Part shown: piece after piece, positions 27,256-35,963 of the stretch
Layout of the letters: every line of letters begins with the position of its first letter
Position numbering within the stretch: the first letter of the stretch is position 1
NCBI GenBank assembly: GCA_964229545.1
Contig: CAXRDP010000018.1
Location: 1-38,088 of the forward strand
Reading direction: 5' to 3'
Source of the DNA: UBA724 sp964229545
Lineage (GTDB): Bacteria > Bacteroidota > Bacteroidia > Flavobacteriales > Flavobacteriaceae
DNA: 38,088 nucleotides
Notes under the pieces: model-generated
Seen by the model: the letters and a program-made list of their open reading frames with translations, nothing else
Databases searched by the model: none
What the model was told of the DNA's origin: nothing
Position numbers and translations under genes: made by a program

Positions 27256-29093
27256 AAAAATTTGTGTTTTTCTTGATTTGGGTAGGACTCTCACAACTAA
27301 CCTATGGACAAGTTCAAAAAGTAGAGCCCCCGTTTTGGTGGGAAGGCATGAAAGACGGCACACTCATGATTACCCTCTATGGAGACGACTTGAGCTCCTA
27401 CACAATCACCTCAGAAAATTTAAATATTTCAAAGGTGGTTCATTTGGAAAGTCCCAATTATGCGTTTGTCTATCTCGATCTGACCAACACCACTGCGGGT
27501 CTCCATGAGCTGACGTTGCATCATGACACAAAACCTGCGATCTCTGTTCCCTATGAAATTCATACACGTCGTGCAGGGTCTGCCATGCGAAAAGGTTTTG
27601 ATAGCTCGGATTTTATCTACCTTATCATGCCTGATCGTTTTGCCAATGGTGATCCAAATAATGATGCTCATCCAGACTTGGCAGATAAACCCAACAGAGA
27701 CGACCCATGGGCCAGACACGGTGGCGATTTGCAAGGGATTATAGACAAGCTTGATTACATTGAGGATTTAGGCGTAACAGCTATTTGGAACACCCCCGTA
27801 GTCGAAGACAACGACCCTAAAGGTTCATACCATATGTATGCGGCCAGCGATCTATATCAAATAGACCGACGGTTCGGCAGCAACCAGACCTACACACACT
27901 TGTCTGAGGCTTTGAAAAAACGCAACATGAAACTCATCATGGACTATGTTGTAAACCATTGGAGTTTAGAGCATTATATGATAAAAGATCTGCCTTCTTC
28001 AGATTGGATCAACCAATGGGAAGAATTTACCCCATCGAGCCATGCGAAAGAAATTTTTTCTGATCCCTATGCATCAGAAATAGACAAAAAGGAAATGGTC
28101 AAGGGTTGGTTTGTGGAAAGCATGCCCGACCTAAATCAGCAACAACCTCAATTGTTAAAATACCTTATTCAAAATGCCATTTGGTGGGTAGAGTATGCCG
28201 ACCTTTCTGGATTTCGAGTGGACACCTACCCTTATAACAGTCGTGATGAGGTCACCCAGTGGTCCAAAGCCATAATGAACGAATATCCCCATTTTAGCAT
28301 TGTTGCAGAAAGCTGGTTGATGAACCCGCTGCATTTGTCTTATTGGCAAAAAGACAGCCCTATCGCCGCAATGAGCGGTTTTAATTCTCAGGTTACACAC
28401 GTCAAAGATTTTGCACTTTTTAATGCCATACACCAAGCTTTTGTTGATGAGACCCCTTGGTGGGATCAGAAGATGAACAAAATTTACAAGGTAATTCAAA
28501 ACGACTTTGTGTATGCAGCGCCAAACAACTTGCTGTTGTTTTTGGAAAATCACGACACCACGCGTATCAACGAAATTTTACCTGACTTCAGAGACTATCA
28601 GATTGTCACAACATTAATGGCCACCATACGAGGTGTACCACAAACCTACTACGGAACAGAAATTGGCATGAAAGGCGCCAAAGAAAAGGGGGATGCCGAT
28701 TTGCGTCGTGATTTTCCAGGTGGTTGGCCCGAAGACCCACGTAACGCATTTACCAAAGCTGGCAGAACCCAAATCGAAAATCAATATTATGATTTCACTT
28801 CCAAACTCTTTCAGTGGCGTAAAAACGAAGCTGTAATCCACCATGGGAAAACCCTTCATTACAGTCCTAAAAATGAAGTCTATGTTTACTTTAGATATAC
28901 TGATGAAAAAAGTATCATGGTGATTCTCAATGCCAACAAAGAAGCTCAAACCATCGATTTTGGGCGTTTTTCAGAGCGTATTGGGGGTATGCCCAATGGA
29001 AAAGACGTCTTTGATAAAGAAGACGTGTTGTTTTCAAAGCCCCTAACACTTCCAGCCAAATCAACCAAAATCATCTCTTTTAAAACACCATAG
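27252..29093 (+). CDS. GH13 neopullulanase/cyclomaltodextrinase-like enzyme, exported
   Basis: The product has 613 residues with a signal peptide ending TYGQ. An N-terminal Ig-like domain of the cyclomaltodextrinase type (residues 20-110; VEPPFWWEGM) precedes the barrel, which starts IYLIMPDRFANGDPNND. Catalytic regions are MDYVVNHW (I), GFRVDTYPY (II, nucleophile Asp ~324), IVAESW (III, acid/base Glu ~353) and LENHDTTR (IV, Asp ~435). No lipobox or T9SS tail is seen, so it is probably periplasmic, comparable to SusA of Bacteroides. It would shorten imported maltodextrins or cyclodextrins. It overlaps the GH65 gene by 4 bases and precedes a second GH13 gene by 2 bases. Confidence 0.9.
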   Translation: MKKFVFFLIWVGLSQLTYGQVQKVEPPFWWEGMKDGTLMITLYGDDLSSYTITSENLNISKVVHLESPNYAFVYLDLTNTTAGLHELTLHHDTKPAISVPYEIHTRRAGSAMRKGFDSSDFIYLIMPDRFANGDPNNDAHPDLADKPNRDDPWARHGGDLQGIIDKLDYIEDLGVTAIWNTPVVEDNDPKGSYHMYAASDLYQIDRRFGSNQTYTHLSEALKKRNMKLIMDYVVNHWSLEHYMIKDLPSSDWINQWEEFTPSSHAKEIFSDPYASEIDKKEMVKGWFVESMPDLNQQQPQLLKYLIQNAIWWVEYADLSGFRVDTYPYNSRDEVTQWSKAIMNEYPHFSIVAESWLMNPLHLSYWQKDSPIAAMSGFNSQVTHVKDFALFNAIHQAFVDETPWWDQKMNKIYKVIQNDFVYAAPNNLLLFLENHDTTRINEILPDFRDYQIVTTLMATIRGVPQTYYGTEIGMKGAKEKGDADLRRDFPGGWPEDPRNAFTKAGRTQIENQYYDFTSKLFQWRKNEAVIHHGKTLHYSPKNEVYVYFRYTDEKSIMVILNANKEAQTIDFGRFSERIGGMPNGKDVFDKEDVLFSKPLTLPAKSTKIISFKTP

Positions 29094-29095
29094 TC

Positions 29096-30433
29096 ATGCG
29101 CAACTTTTTTATACTTTTTGTCACTAGTTTTCTAATCGCATCATGCCAAAATGGAAGTTCTAATACACCTAAATTTTCAGAAGAAAGACTAAGTAATGCT
29201 GTTATCTATGAAGTCAACGTGCGGCAGTTTACTGAAGCTGGCACGTTTGAGGCTTTTCAGGCCTATGTGCCTCAGCTCAAAGCATTGGGGGTAGACATCG
29301 TTTGGTTGATGCCCATCCACCCTATTGGAGTTCTTAACAGAAAGGGTGGCCTGGGGAGTTATTATTCTATCAGTGATTATAGGGGTATAAACCCTGAGTT
29401 TGGTGATTTGGAAGACTTTAAAGCCTTGGTGCAAAGTATCCACCAAGAAGGTATGTTTGTCATATTGGATTGGGTGGCAGGTCATACCGCATGGGATCAC
29501 CCTTGGGTAGGCCAACACCCAGACTGGTACATTAAGGATGAGGCAGGTAATATCATTCCGCCAAATCCAGACTGGACCGACGTGGCCGGACTTGATTTCT
29601 CTAACCCCAACATGCTACAAGCTCTTGAGGACGATATGGCTTATTGGGTCGAGGAAGTAGGGATAGATGGTTACAGATGTGATGCTGCCTACAATATTTC
29701 GACAGCTTTTTGGGACAAAGCCATCAAAAGACTTCAAGCTACCAAGCCTGTGTTTATGTTGGCAGAGTCGGATGCCAACCACAAAGGGGGGCATGAACTC
29801 ATTACCCTTTTTGACACTTCCTATGGCTGGCACACCCATCATTTACTCAACCAAATTGCTCAAGGCAAACAAACAGCCAGTGATTTGGGACAGCATTTGG
29901 AGGATATTCAAAACACACACGACCCCAATCATGCGCAAATGAATTTTACGACGAACCACGATGAAAATTCATGGAATGGAACCGTTTTCGAACGCATGGG
30001 TGCTGCTGTAGAAGTCATGGGTGTTTTGAGCTATGCCATGCCCGGGATGCCTCTTATTTATGGAGGACAAGAGTTTGGATTGGACAAACGATTGGCCTTT
30101 TTTGAAAAAGACTTCATTGAAAAGAAAAGTCATCCATTTAAAGACTTGTATAGCAAACTCAACCAGATTAAAAAAGAGAATGCTGCACTCAACATTGGGC
30201 AACAACCCGGGGCGTTTGAATGGATAAAAAACTCCAATGAGAACCTCCTAACTTTTAAGCGTTCAACTGAAACTGAAAGCCTATTGTTTGTCGGCAATCT
30301 GTCTGACAGTGAGCAAGTTGCAGAATTTCCCTTTTCGGGTACTTATCTAGACTTGCTTACTGGTAAAGAAGTCACCATAGTGTCTGGTATGAGCTTACAA
30401 GCCTGGCAATACCATTTACTCAAAAAACAATAA
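29096..30433 (+). CDS. GH13 alpha-amylase family lipoprotein
   Basis: A compact 445-residue GH13 enzyme. The signal peptide MRNFFILFVTSFLIASC ends in a lipobox; Gln-Asn follow the Cys. The barrel starts AVIYEVNVRQFTEAGTF. Catalytic regions are ILDWVAGHTAWDH (I), GYRCDAAYN (II, Asp ~196), FMLAESDA (III, Glu ~224) and TNHDENSW (IV, Asp ~289). In region I Gly-His replaces the common Asn-His pair, a variation seen in small GH13 amylases. It lacks starch-binding or T9SS domains. It is probably a membrane-anchored maltodextrin-cutting enzyme; whether it faces the periplasm or the outside is not certain. Confidence 0.88.
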   Translation: MRNFFILFVTSFLIASCQNGSSNTPKFSEERLSNAVIYEVNVRQFTEAGTFEAFQAYVPQLKALGVDIVWLMPIHPIGVLNRKGGLGSYYSISDYRGINPEFGDLEDFKALVQSIHQEGMFVILDWVAGHTAWDHPWVGQHPDWYIKDEAGNIIPPNPDWTDVAGLDFSNPNMLQALEDDMAYWVEEVGIDGYRCDAAYNISTAFWDKAIKRLQATKPVFMLAESDANHKGGHELITLFDTSYGWHTHHLLNQIAQGKQTASDLGQHLEDIQNTHDPNHAQMNFTTNHDENSWNGTVFERMGAAVEVMGVLSYAMPGMPLIYGGQEFGLDKRLAFFEKDFIEKKSHPFKDLYSKLNQIKKENAALNIGQQPGAFEWIKNSNENLLTFKRSTETESLLFVGNLSDSEQVAEFPFSGTYLDLLTGKEVTIVSGMSLQAWQYHLLKKQ

Positions 30434-30455
30434 AACATCTGACGCCTTGCATAAA

Positions 30456-32561
30456 ATGAATAAACTCTTCCGCTACATTTTCCTATTTGTTGCCTTTACA
30501 AACCATGCGCAAGAATGCCTCTCACCCGATGGAAAAACCCAATTGTTGTTTTCCGTCAACGAACTGGGGCAACCCATCTATGAAATGTCCTATAACAATC
30601 AAAAAGTGGTATTGCCCAGCCGTCTGGGGTTTGAACTCAAAAACGACTCGGATTTGATGGTGGGTTTTCAAATTTCCGACATACAATATGATACCCAAGA
30701 CCATTGGTGGGAACCGGTGTGGGGCGAAGAAAGCACCATCCGAAATCACTACAACGAAATGCTGGTTTTCTTAGTGCAAGAATCATCAAATAGGCGTATG
30801 AATATTCGGTTTCGTGTTTTTGATGAAGGGGTCGGGTTTCGCTACGAATTTCCACAACAAAGCCAACTTGGCAACTTTGTCATCAAACAAGAAAAAACGC
30901 AGTTTGTCATGAGTGGGGATCATACAGCTTTTTGGATTCCTGGTGACTACGATACCCAAGAATACGATTATACCACATCAAAATTGTCTGAAATTGAGGA
31001 ACTCTATGATATTGCCCTCACGGACAACGCCTCACAGGAACAATTTTCGAGAACCGGAGTCCAGACTGCGTTGATGATGAAAACAGATGACCGCTTGTAT
31101 ATCAACATACACGAAGCGGCTTTGATTGAATATCCGGCCATGCATCTGAATTTATTGCCTGAGACTTTTACGTTTGAGTCGTGGCTAACCCCCGACGCGT
31201 TGGGGAATATGGCCTATATGACAGCCCCACATAACACACCTTGGCGTACGATCATGGCTAGTGAAGATGCACGTACCATATTGGCTTCTCGAATGACCTA
31301 TAACCTCAATGAGCCTTGTGCTATTGAAGACACCTCATGGATACGCCCTATCAAATATGTAGGGGTTTGGTGGGAAATGATCACCGGAAAGAGCTCATGG
31401 AGCTACACCAATGATTACGCAGCTGTCAAACTCGGCGTGACTGACCTTCAAAAGGCCAAACCCAACAGCACCCATGCTGCCAACAATGAGAATGTAAAAA
31501 AATACATTGATTTTGCAGCCCAACATGGGTTTGATGCCATTTTGGTAGAAGGTTGGAATGTTGGATGGGAGGATTGGTTTGGACACTCCAAAGACTATGT
31601 GTTTGATTTTACCACACCCTATCCAGATTTTGATGTAGCAGGGCTCAATAGCTATGCAGCATCTAAAGGGGTCGAATTGATGATGCATCACGAAACCTCC
31701 TCGTCTGTGAGAAATTACGAACGCCATATGGACAAGGCCTACCAGTTTATGAAAAAACATGGCTACAATTCGGTGAAAAGTGGTTATGTGGGTGATATTA
31801 TCCCTCGTGGCGAACACCATTACAGCCAGTTTATGGTCAACCATTATCTACATGCCATTCAAAAGGCAGCAGACTATGAAATTATGGTCAATGCCCACGA
31901 GGCAGTCAGGCCCACAGGGATCGCGCGTACCTATCCCAACATGATCGCCAATGAGTCTGCACGAGGTACAGAATTTCAGGCATTCGGAGGATCAAAGCCC
32001 AACCACACTACCATCTTGCCTTTTACCCGTCAAATCGGGGGACCGATGGATTATACACCGGGGATTTTTGAAATGGATATTAGCAAACTAAATCCTAACA
32101 ATGGATCTCGCGTAAATACTACCTTGGCCAATCAGCTTGGACTCTACGTGGTGATGTATTCGCCCCTTCAAATGGCCGCAGACTTACCCGAACACTATAT
32201 GCGGTTTGAAGATGCATTTCAATTCATTAAAAATGTAGCGATCGATTGGGACCAGTCTGTTTATCTAGAGGCTGAACCTGGCGCTTATATTACCATAGCG
32301 CGTAAAGCCAAAGACAGCGCCAAGTGGTTTGTAGGCAACAGCAATGGACATGAAGCTCGTAAAGCGGTTGTGGATTGCTCTTTTTTGGAGCCTGGCACTC
32401 GTTACGAAGCTACCATTTACAGGGATGCGCCTGAGGCAGATTACCGAACCAATCCCCAGGCTTATGTTATAGAAAAACAAAAAATCTCTCACAAAACCAA
32501 ATTGAAAATTCACACCGCTGCTGGTGGCGGGTTTGGTATTGAAATTGTTCCTTTAGATTGA
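30456..32561 (+). CDS. susB: GH97 inverting alpha-glucosidase (SusB-like)
   Basis: I start it at the ATG at 30456 (preceded by ATAAA), giving 701 residues and a clean signal peptide (MNKLFRYIFLFVAFTNHAQ). A TTG nine bases up is less likely. The N-terminal beta-sandwich (SPDGKTQLLFSVNELGQPIYEM) is followed by a barrel with HHET (Glu 413), NAHEAVRPTG (Glu 482) and RGTEF (Glu 506). These spacings equal those of the base and acid residues Glu439, Glu508 and Glu532 of Bacteroides SusB, as I recall that numbering, with a constant offset of 26. That places it with inverting alpha-glucosidases, not the retaining GH97 alpha-galactosidases. It should release glucose from maltodextrin ends in the periplasm. 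It is last in its operon. Confidence 0.92.
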   Translation: MNKLFRYIFLFVAFTNHAQECLSPDGKTQLLFSVNELGQPIYEMSYNNQKVVLPSRLGFELKNDSDLMVGFQISDIQYDTQDHWWEPVWGEESTIRNHYNEMLVFLVQESSNRRMNIRFRVFDEGVGFRYEFPQQSQLGNFVIKQEKTQFVMSGDHTAFWIPGDYDTQEYDYTTSKLSEIEELYDIALTDNASQEQFSRTGVQTALMMKTDDRLYINIHEAALIEYPAMHLNLLPETFTFESWLTPDALGNMAYMTAPHNTPWRTIMASEDARTILASRMTYNLNEPCAIEDTSWIRPIKYVGVWWEMITGKSSWSYTNDYAAVKLGVTDLQKAKPNSTHAANNENVKKYIDFAAQHGFDAILVEGWNVGWEDWFGHSKDYVFDFTTPYPDFDVAGLNSYAASKGVELMMHHETSSSVRNYERHMDKAYQFMKKHGYNSVKSGYVGDIIPRGEHHYSQFMVNHYLHAIQKAADYEIMVNAHEAVRPTGIARTYPNMIANESARGTEFQAFGGSKPNHTTILPFTRQIGGPMDYTPGIFEMDISKLNPNNGSRVNTTLANQLGLYVVMYSPLQMAADLPEHYMRFEDAFQFIKNVAIDWDQSVYLEAEPGAYITIARKAKDSAKWFVGNSNGHEARKAVVDCSFLEPGTRYEATIYRDAPEADYRTNPQAYVIEKQKISHKTKLKIHTAAGGGFGIEIVPLD

Positions 32562-32703
32562 TGATTTAGGCATCATCAAAATCCCTGGCCCTTAAAATTT
32601 ACGCAAGCTGACAATATGAGGTGTAAAAGAATTACCTGAATATTCTAATAGGAAAAATGTTATAACTAATTTTGTCATCACTTCAACTCTAATAGATGGA
32701 GGT

Positions 32704-33696
32704 ATGGATATAGATTTTGTAGTTACATGGGTTGACATGGATGACCCGAAATGGAAAGAGGAATTCTCTCGATATTCAGGCAAAATAGACAACAGTGTTA
32801 ATGAATTATCAGAAGCTCGATTTAGAGATTATGGTTTTTTAAAATATTGGTTCAGAGGTGTCGAAAAATTTGCGCCATGGGTTAGGAAGATACATTTTGT
32901 AACCTCCGGTCAAAAACCCAATTGGCTCAATACAAATCATCCCAAATTACATCTTGTGAGTCATAAAGATTATATCCCAAAGGAATATTTGCCCGTTTTC
33001 AATTCCAATCTGATTGAAATATACATGCATAAGATTCCCAGTCTGTCAGAACAATTTGTCTATTTTAATGATGATTTTTTCATTGTCAATCACCTATCGC
33101 CGAAACGCTTTTTTGAGAATGGGCTTCCAAAAGACATTGCTGCTTTTCGTACAAATACAGGGATTTCTCAATTCGAGAAAATGCTAAAAAACAACATACG
33201 ACTTATTAATAAACACTTTGACAAAAAAGAAGTTTTAAAAAAAGATGGGTGGAAATGGTATCACCCTTCATATGGGAGCAGAGGCAGGATGAATTATTTG
33301 CTTAAATGGTATAACAAGTTTGTCACTTTGCGAACCCCACACAACGCACAACCCTTTTTGAAAAGTACTTTTGAAGATGTATGGGCACATTGTGAAGAAG
33401 AACTTACAGAAATGTCTCATCATCGTTTTAGGAGTCACAATGACTACACGCCAGAGTTATTTAAAACGTGGCAAATATGTAAATCCAACTTCATTCCTTA
33501 TAATACTTACAGAGACACCAAAATGTTTCCTTTGATGATTAAGTCAAAAAAAGCCATCAAAGCAGTACGTGATCAGTCCTATTCTTTGGTCTGCTTAAAT
33601 GATAGCATACACATCAGGAACTACCAACAAACTATGGAAAGTATTAAAAAATCGTTTGAAGCTATTTTACCCGAAAAATCAGACTTCGAATTGTAA
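32704..33696 (+). CDS. Stealth-family sugar-phosphotransferase (1)
   Basis: The product has 330 residues. It shows the conserved regions of Stealth proteins in order: CR1 IDFVVTWVDMDDPKW near the start; CR2 with ARFRDYGFLKYWFRGVEKF, WVRKIHFVTSGQKPNWL and YFNDDFFIVNHL (residues ~40-135); CR3 around SHHRFRSHNDYTPELF; CR4 CLNDSIHI with the C-terminal PEKSDFEL. This family includes capsule hexose-1-phosphate transferases and the eukaryotic lysosomal GlcNAc-1-phosphotransferase. It is cytoplasmic. It probably transfers a sugar-1-phosphate from a nucleotide sugar onto a surface polysaccharide. A GGAGG sequence abuts the ATG. It is convergent with a second Stealth gene 24 bases away and AT-richer than the starch locus. 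Confidence 0.88.
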   Translation: MDIDFVVTWVDMDDPKWKEEFSRYSGKIDNSVNELSEARFRDYGFLKYWFRGVEKFAPWVRKIHFVTSGQKPNWLNTNHPKLHLVSHKDYIPKEYLPVFNSNLIEIYMHKIPSLSEQFVYFNDDFFIVNHLSPKRFFENGLPKDIAAFRTNTGISQFEKMLKNNIRLINKHFDKKEVLKKDGWKWYHPSYGSRGRMNYLLKWYNKFVTLRTPHNAQPFLKSTFEDVWAHCEEELTEMSHHRFRSHNDYTPELFKTWQICKSNFIPYNTYRDTKMFPLMIKSKKAIKAVRDQSYSLVCLNDSIHIRNYQQTMESIKKSFEAILPEKSDFEL

Positions 33697-33720
33697 ATCA
33701 TAGTGGCCAGCAAAAAGCTG

Positions 33721-34635
33721 TTATTTTTCAAAGGAAGCTTTTTGGGGAAATAATTTTTTTAAAAAAGGCTCTACATGCGATCTGTGGTCATCCGTTGCAT
33801 GCTCAGTGTCATTTAAACAAAAGAGCATGGGGTTATATTTACTAATATACTTTTGGTAATCTGTCTTGTGTACGCGAATGCGACATGACTCTTTACGGCC
33901 AACATATTTTAAAACCCCGGTGTTGTTGTACAATGCAAAATAATTAATGAGAATACGATGTGTGTCAGATTTGTGCCTAAAACGATTGGGATACATAGAT
34001 TCAATGTTTTCTTTAAAAACATCTTCAACTACTGCCTTGTAATCACTTTTTAAACAGGCATCAATATTATGATGAGGGGTAATCGGGTAGAATACTTTAA
34101 ATCGTTTTTGAAATAAAGTATAGGCATTTTCTATTGCCAACCGATAGGTGTTTATGTTGATGTTGAGGGCTTTTTTTAGTTGTAGTTTTAGTTTGATCAA
34201 GGGGTTATGTATCATTCTCATGATAGGAGCCCCGTCTTTAAAAAAGAAAGATGGATCTAAATCGGCATGAACAAATGTGTCGTCATTGGCAAAAAGAAAA
34301 TGTTCTGAAAGATCTGGAATGTTGTATATAAAATACTCCATAAGACTGGTGTTAAAAGTCGGGAGTACTTCTTTGGGAATGATCTGGGAATGATACACAA
34401 TCTCAATCTTTGGGTGGTTAACATCGACAAAAGGGGGAATTTGGTCGTCTGTGACAATAAATATTTTTCTTATCCAGGGGATGTGTTTTTCAACCGAGCG
34501 CAATGAATATCTTAACTCCCCATTGTCTTGGTAACGCCCTACTGTATTGATTTTTTTATCAATAAAACGTTGTTTTTTTTCCAACCATATCGGATCACTC
34601 CCATCCACCCACAAATAAACCAAATCAATATTCAT
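33721..34635 (-). CDS. Stealth-family sugar-phosphotransferase (2)
   Basis: The product has 304 residues, a diverged relative of the neighbouring Stealth protein. CR1 is IDLVYLWVDGSDPIW. CR2 includes RYQDNGELRYSLRSVEKH, PWIRKIFIVTDDQIPPF and HFLFANDDTFVHADL. CR3 is the region with LKSDYKAVVEDVF and FRHKSDTHRI. CR4 is CLNDTEH with the tail FPQKASFEK. It has no signal peptide or membrane segment. The expected role is transfer of a hexose-1-phosphate to a glycan. It is clearly not a recent copy of gene 1, since only the conserved blocks match. The acceptor and sugar are unknown. Stealth genes usually sit with capsule or exopolysaccharide genes, but few such genes are visible here. Confidence 0.87.
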   Translation of the reverse strand: MNIDLVYLWVDGSDPIWLEKKQRFIDKKINTVGRYQDNGELRYSLRSVEKHIPWIRKIFIVTDDQIPPFVDVNHPKIEIVYHSQIIPKEVLPTFNTSLMEYFIYNIPDLSEHFLFANDDTFVHADLDPSFFFKDGAPIMRMIHNPLIKLKLQLKKALNININTYRLAIENAYTLFQKRFKVFYPITPHHNIDACLKSDYKAVVEDVFKENIESMYPNRFRHKSDTHRILINYFALYNNTGVLKYVGRKESCRIRVHKTDYQKYISKYNPMLFCLNDTEHATDDHRSHVEPFLKKLFPQKASFEK

Positions 34636-34707
34636 ACCTATTAACCATATAAAACTCTTACAAAGAATACCATAACTGTGAAAATATAGATTTCAAAGTC
34701 TTATTGG

Positions 34708-34715
34708 CAAATATA
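34708..34715 (-). promoter_or_regulatory. Candidate -7 box for Stealth gene 2
   Basis: TATATTTG on the minus strand is a perfect TAnnTTTG box about 72 bases before the Stealth gene start. No TTG is found 17-21 bases upstream of it, so the promoter is only half supported. Confidence 0.35.
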
Positions 34716-34788
34716 CGCTGTTAAGTAAGTCTTCATAGACAATTCTTGCAAATGGAACTCAACTCAGAAGATAGTATTGGTTTGCCTC

Positions 34789-34825
34789 AAAAAAAGGGAC
34801 AAATCTAAAAAACAAGATTTGTCCC
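34789..34825 (-). terminator. Intrinsic terminator of the LpxH-like/glycosyltransferase operon
   Basis: A perfect 11-bp stem (34796-34806 with 34815-34825) with an A/C loop is followed on the minus strand by seven T (34789-34795). It lies 84 bases after the glycosyltransferase stop. The 273-base gap 34636-34908 otherwise holds only the -7 box, the repeat copy below and AT-rich DNA. Confidence 0.85.
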
Positions 34826-34831
34826 CGTTGT

Positions 34832-34862
34832 GTACACTCCATTGAGCTATTCTCGAAACAAA
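34832..34862. repeat. Diverged copy of the tRNA-side repeat
   Basis: This 31-base segment matches 37714-37744 at 28 positions; all three differences are C/T transitions. In both places it lies beside a minus-strand terminator hairpin. On the minus strand it reads AATAGCTCAATGGAGTGTAC, which resembles a tRNA D-arm with a short loop. Confidence 0.6.
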
Positions 34863-34908
34863 ACCTCTTTTTTATTAAAAATTTGGGTGAGCTAAACCTT
34901 AAATGCCT

Positions 34909-35952
34909 TTAAAAATCAGATGAAAATAAATAATGTTTGTTATCGATGTATTTCCTAGACTCATTTCGTATATCATCAATAAAAATTTTATTAATCACTT
35001 TCTCTGGAGTATCTATATAATCTACCTTAACAATTTTTTGGGACTTAACCCATGATTTTATAACTTTTATATCTTTCTTTTCTAACCCATTTAAGACAGG
35101 CACTCCTAGTTTTTTTAAAGCCTCAGCATTACATTGTTGTTCATATTGATTTTTCATTGGAATAACTAATAGTTTCTTTTTCAAGTATAATGCTTCAGCT
35201 GGTGTTTCAAATCCAGCCCCGCAAATGATGCCTTTTGAAATAAGGAGGCTATTGTTAAATTCTTTTTTACTAATCGGATAAAAGCTGATGTTCCCAATTC
35301 TATACGCATTAAGCGTATGCTTTGAAAAAACAATCCAATTCGTAAAACTTATTTTTTGCAACACTGCAATTATTTTTTGGTCGTCATATGCAGGCAAATA
35401 CACAACGTACTGGTTCTTGTCTTGTCTTTCTCGACTTATAAAATCGTTTTTGATGATGGGTGTAAAAATGTTATTATCATATTTTAGAAAATGAAAACCA
35501 TAACCCTCTTTTGTTGGGGCATAATATTTCAAAATACATCTTGCCAAAAAAGCTTTTTTTGAAGACTTAGGTACTTTACTATTTAACAAACTGTATTGAT
35601 GGCTAAGTGCAATTGAATACTTCTTTTTAAAAACACTTGCCCAGGCAGAAACAGGCTCAAAATCATTAATCACTACATCATAATCTTTAAGATCTAAAGA
35701 ATTGACATCCTTTAGAAAACTTAGAATATCTAAACTTCGAATGGTTTTCCAAACATCAATACCACCGTTTTTCCCAAATGTAAAACTCAAACCCCTTAAT
35801 CGATATTTTATTGGGTAATCCAATTTAATGTCCGCAGAAGTTCCACTAACTAAAATATCAACTTCAGCAATTTTTTTAAACAACGGTAATAATGCTTCAG
35901 CTCTTGAAATATGTCCGTTACCGGTTGCCTGAATTGCATATAATATTTTCAT
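34909..35952 (-). CDS. MJ1255-like glycosyltransferase (MurG/UGT fold)
   Basis: I start it at the ATG at 35952 (MKILYAIQATGNGHISRAEALLPLF), giving 347 residues. An in-frame GTG six bases up would precede this natural start. The N-terminal Rossmann domain has the GNGHISRA glycine motif. The C-terminal half carries GIICGAGFETPAEALYLKK and PMKNQYEQQCNAEALKKLG, the nucleotide-sugar site of GT-B enzymes of the MurG/UGT type. No signal peptide or membrane segment is seen, so it is cytoplasmic or peripherally bound. It begins 11 bases after the stop of the LpxH-like gene. The pair probably builds or modifies a glycolipid; donor and acceptor are unknown. The AT content is high. Confidence 0.82.
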   Translation of the reverse strand: MKILYAIQATGNGHISRAEALLPLFKKIAEVDILVSGTSADIKLDYPIKYRLRGLSFTFGKNGGIDVWKTIRSLDILSFLKDVNSLDLKDYDVVINDFEPVSAWASVFKKKYSIALSHQYSLLNSKVPKSSKKAFLARCILKYYAPTKEGYGFHFLKYDNNIFTPIIKNDFISRERQDKNQYVVYLPAYDDQKIIAVLQKISFTNWIVFSKHTLNAYRIGNISFYPISKKEFNNSLLISKGIICGAGFETPAEALYLKKKLLVIPMKNQYEQQCNAEALKKLGVPVLNGLEKKDIKVIKSWVKSQKIVKVDYIDTPEKVINKIFIDDIRNESRKYIDNKHYLFSSDF

Positions 35953-35963
35953 TAACACTGATT

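Noticed and set aside
31395..31844. A 149-residue open frame on the minus strand inside the GH97 gene
   Set aside because: The GH97 product has all catalytic residues in this interval and normal codon use; the opposite frame has no recognisable domain.
32560..32579. Hairpin TGATGAT/ATCATCA right after the GH97 gene as a terminator
   Set aside because: The stem is short, AT-rich and has no T tract after it, so it cannot be called an intrinsic terminator.
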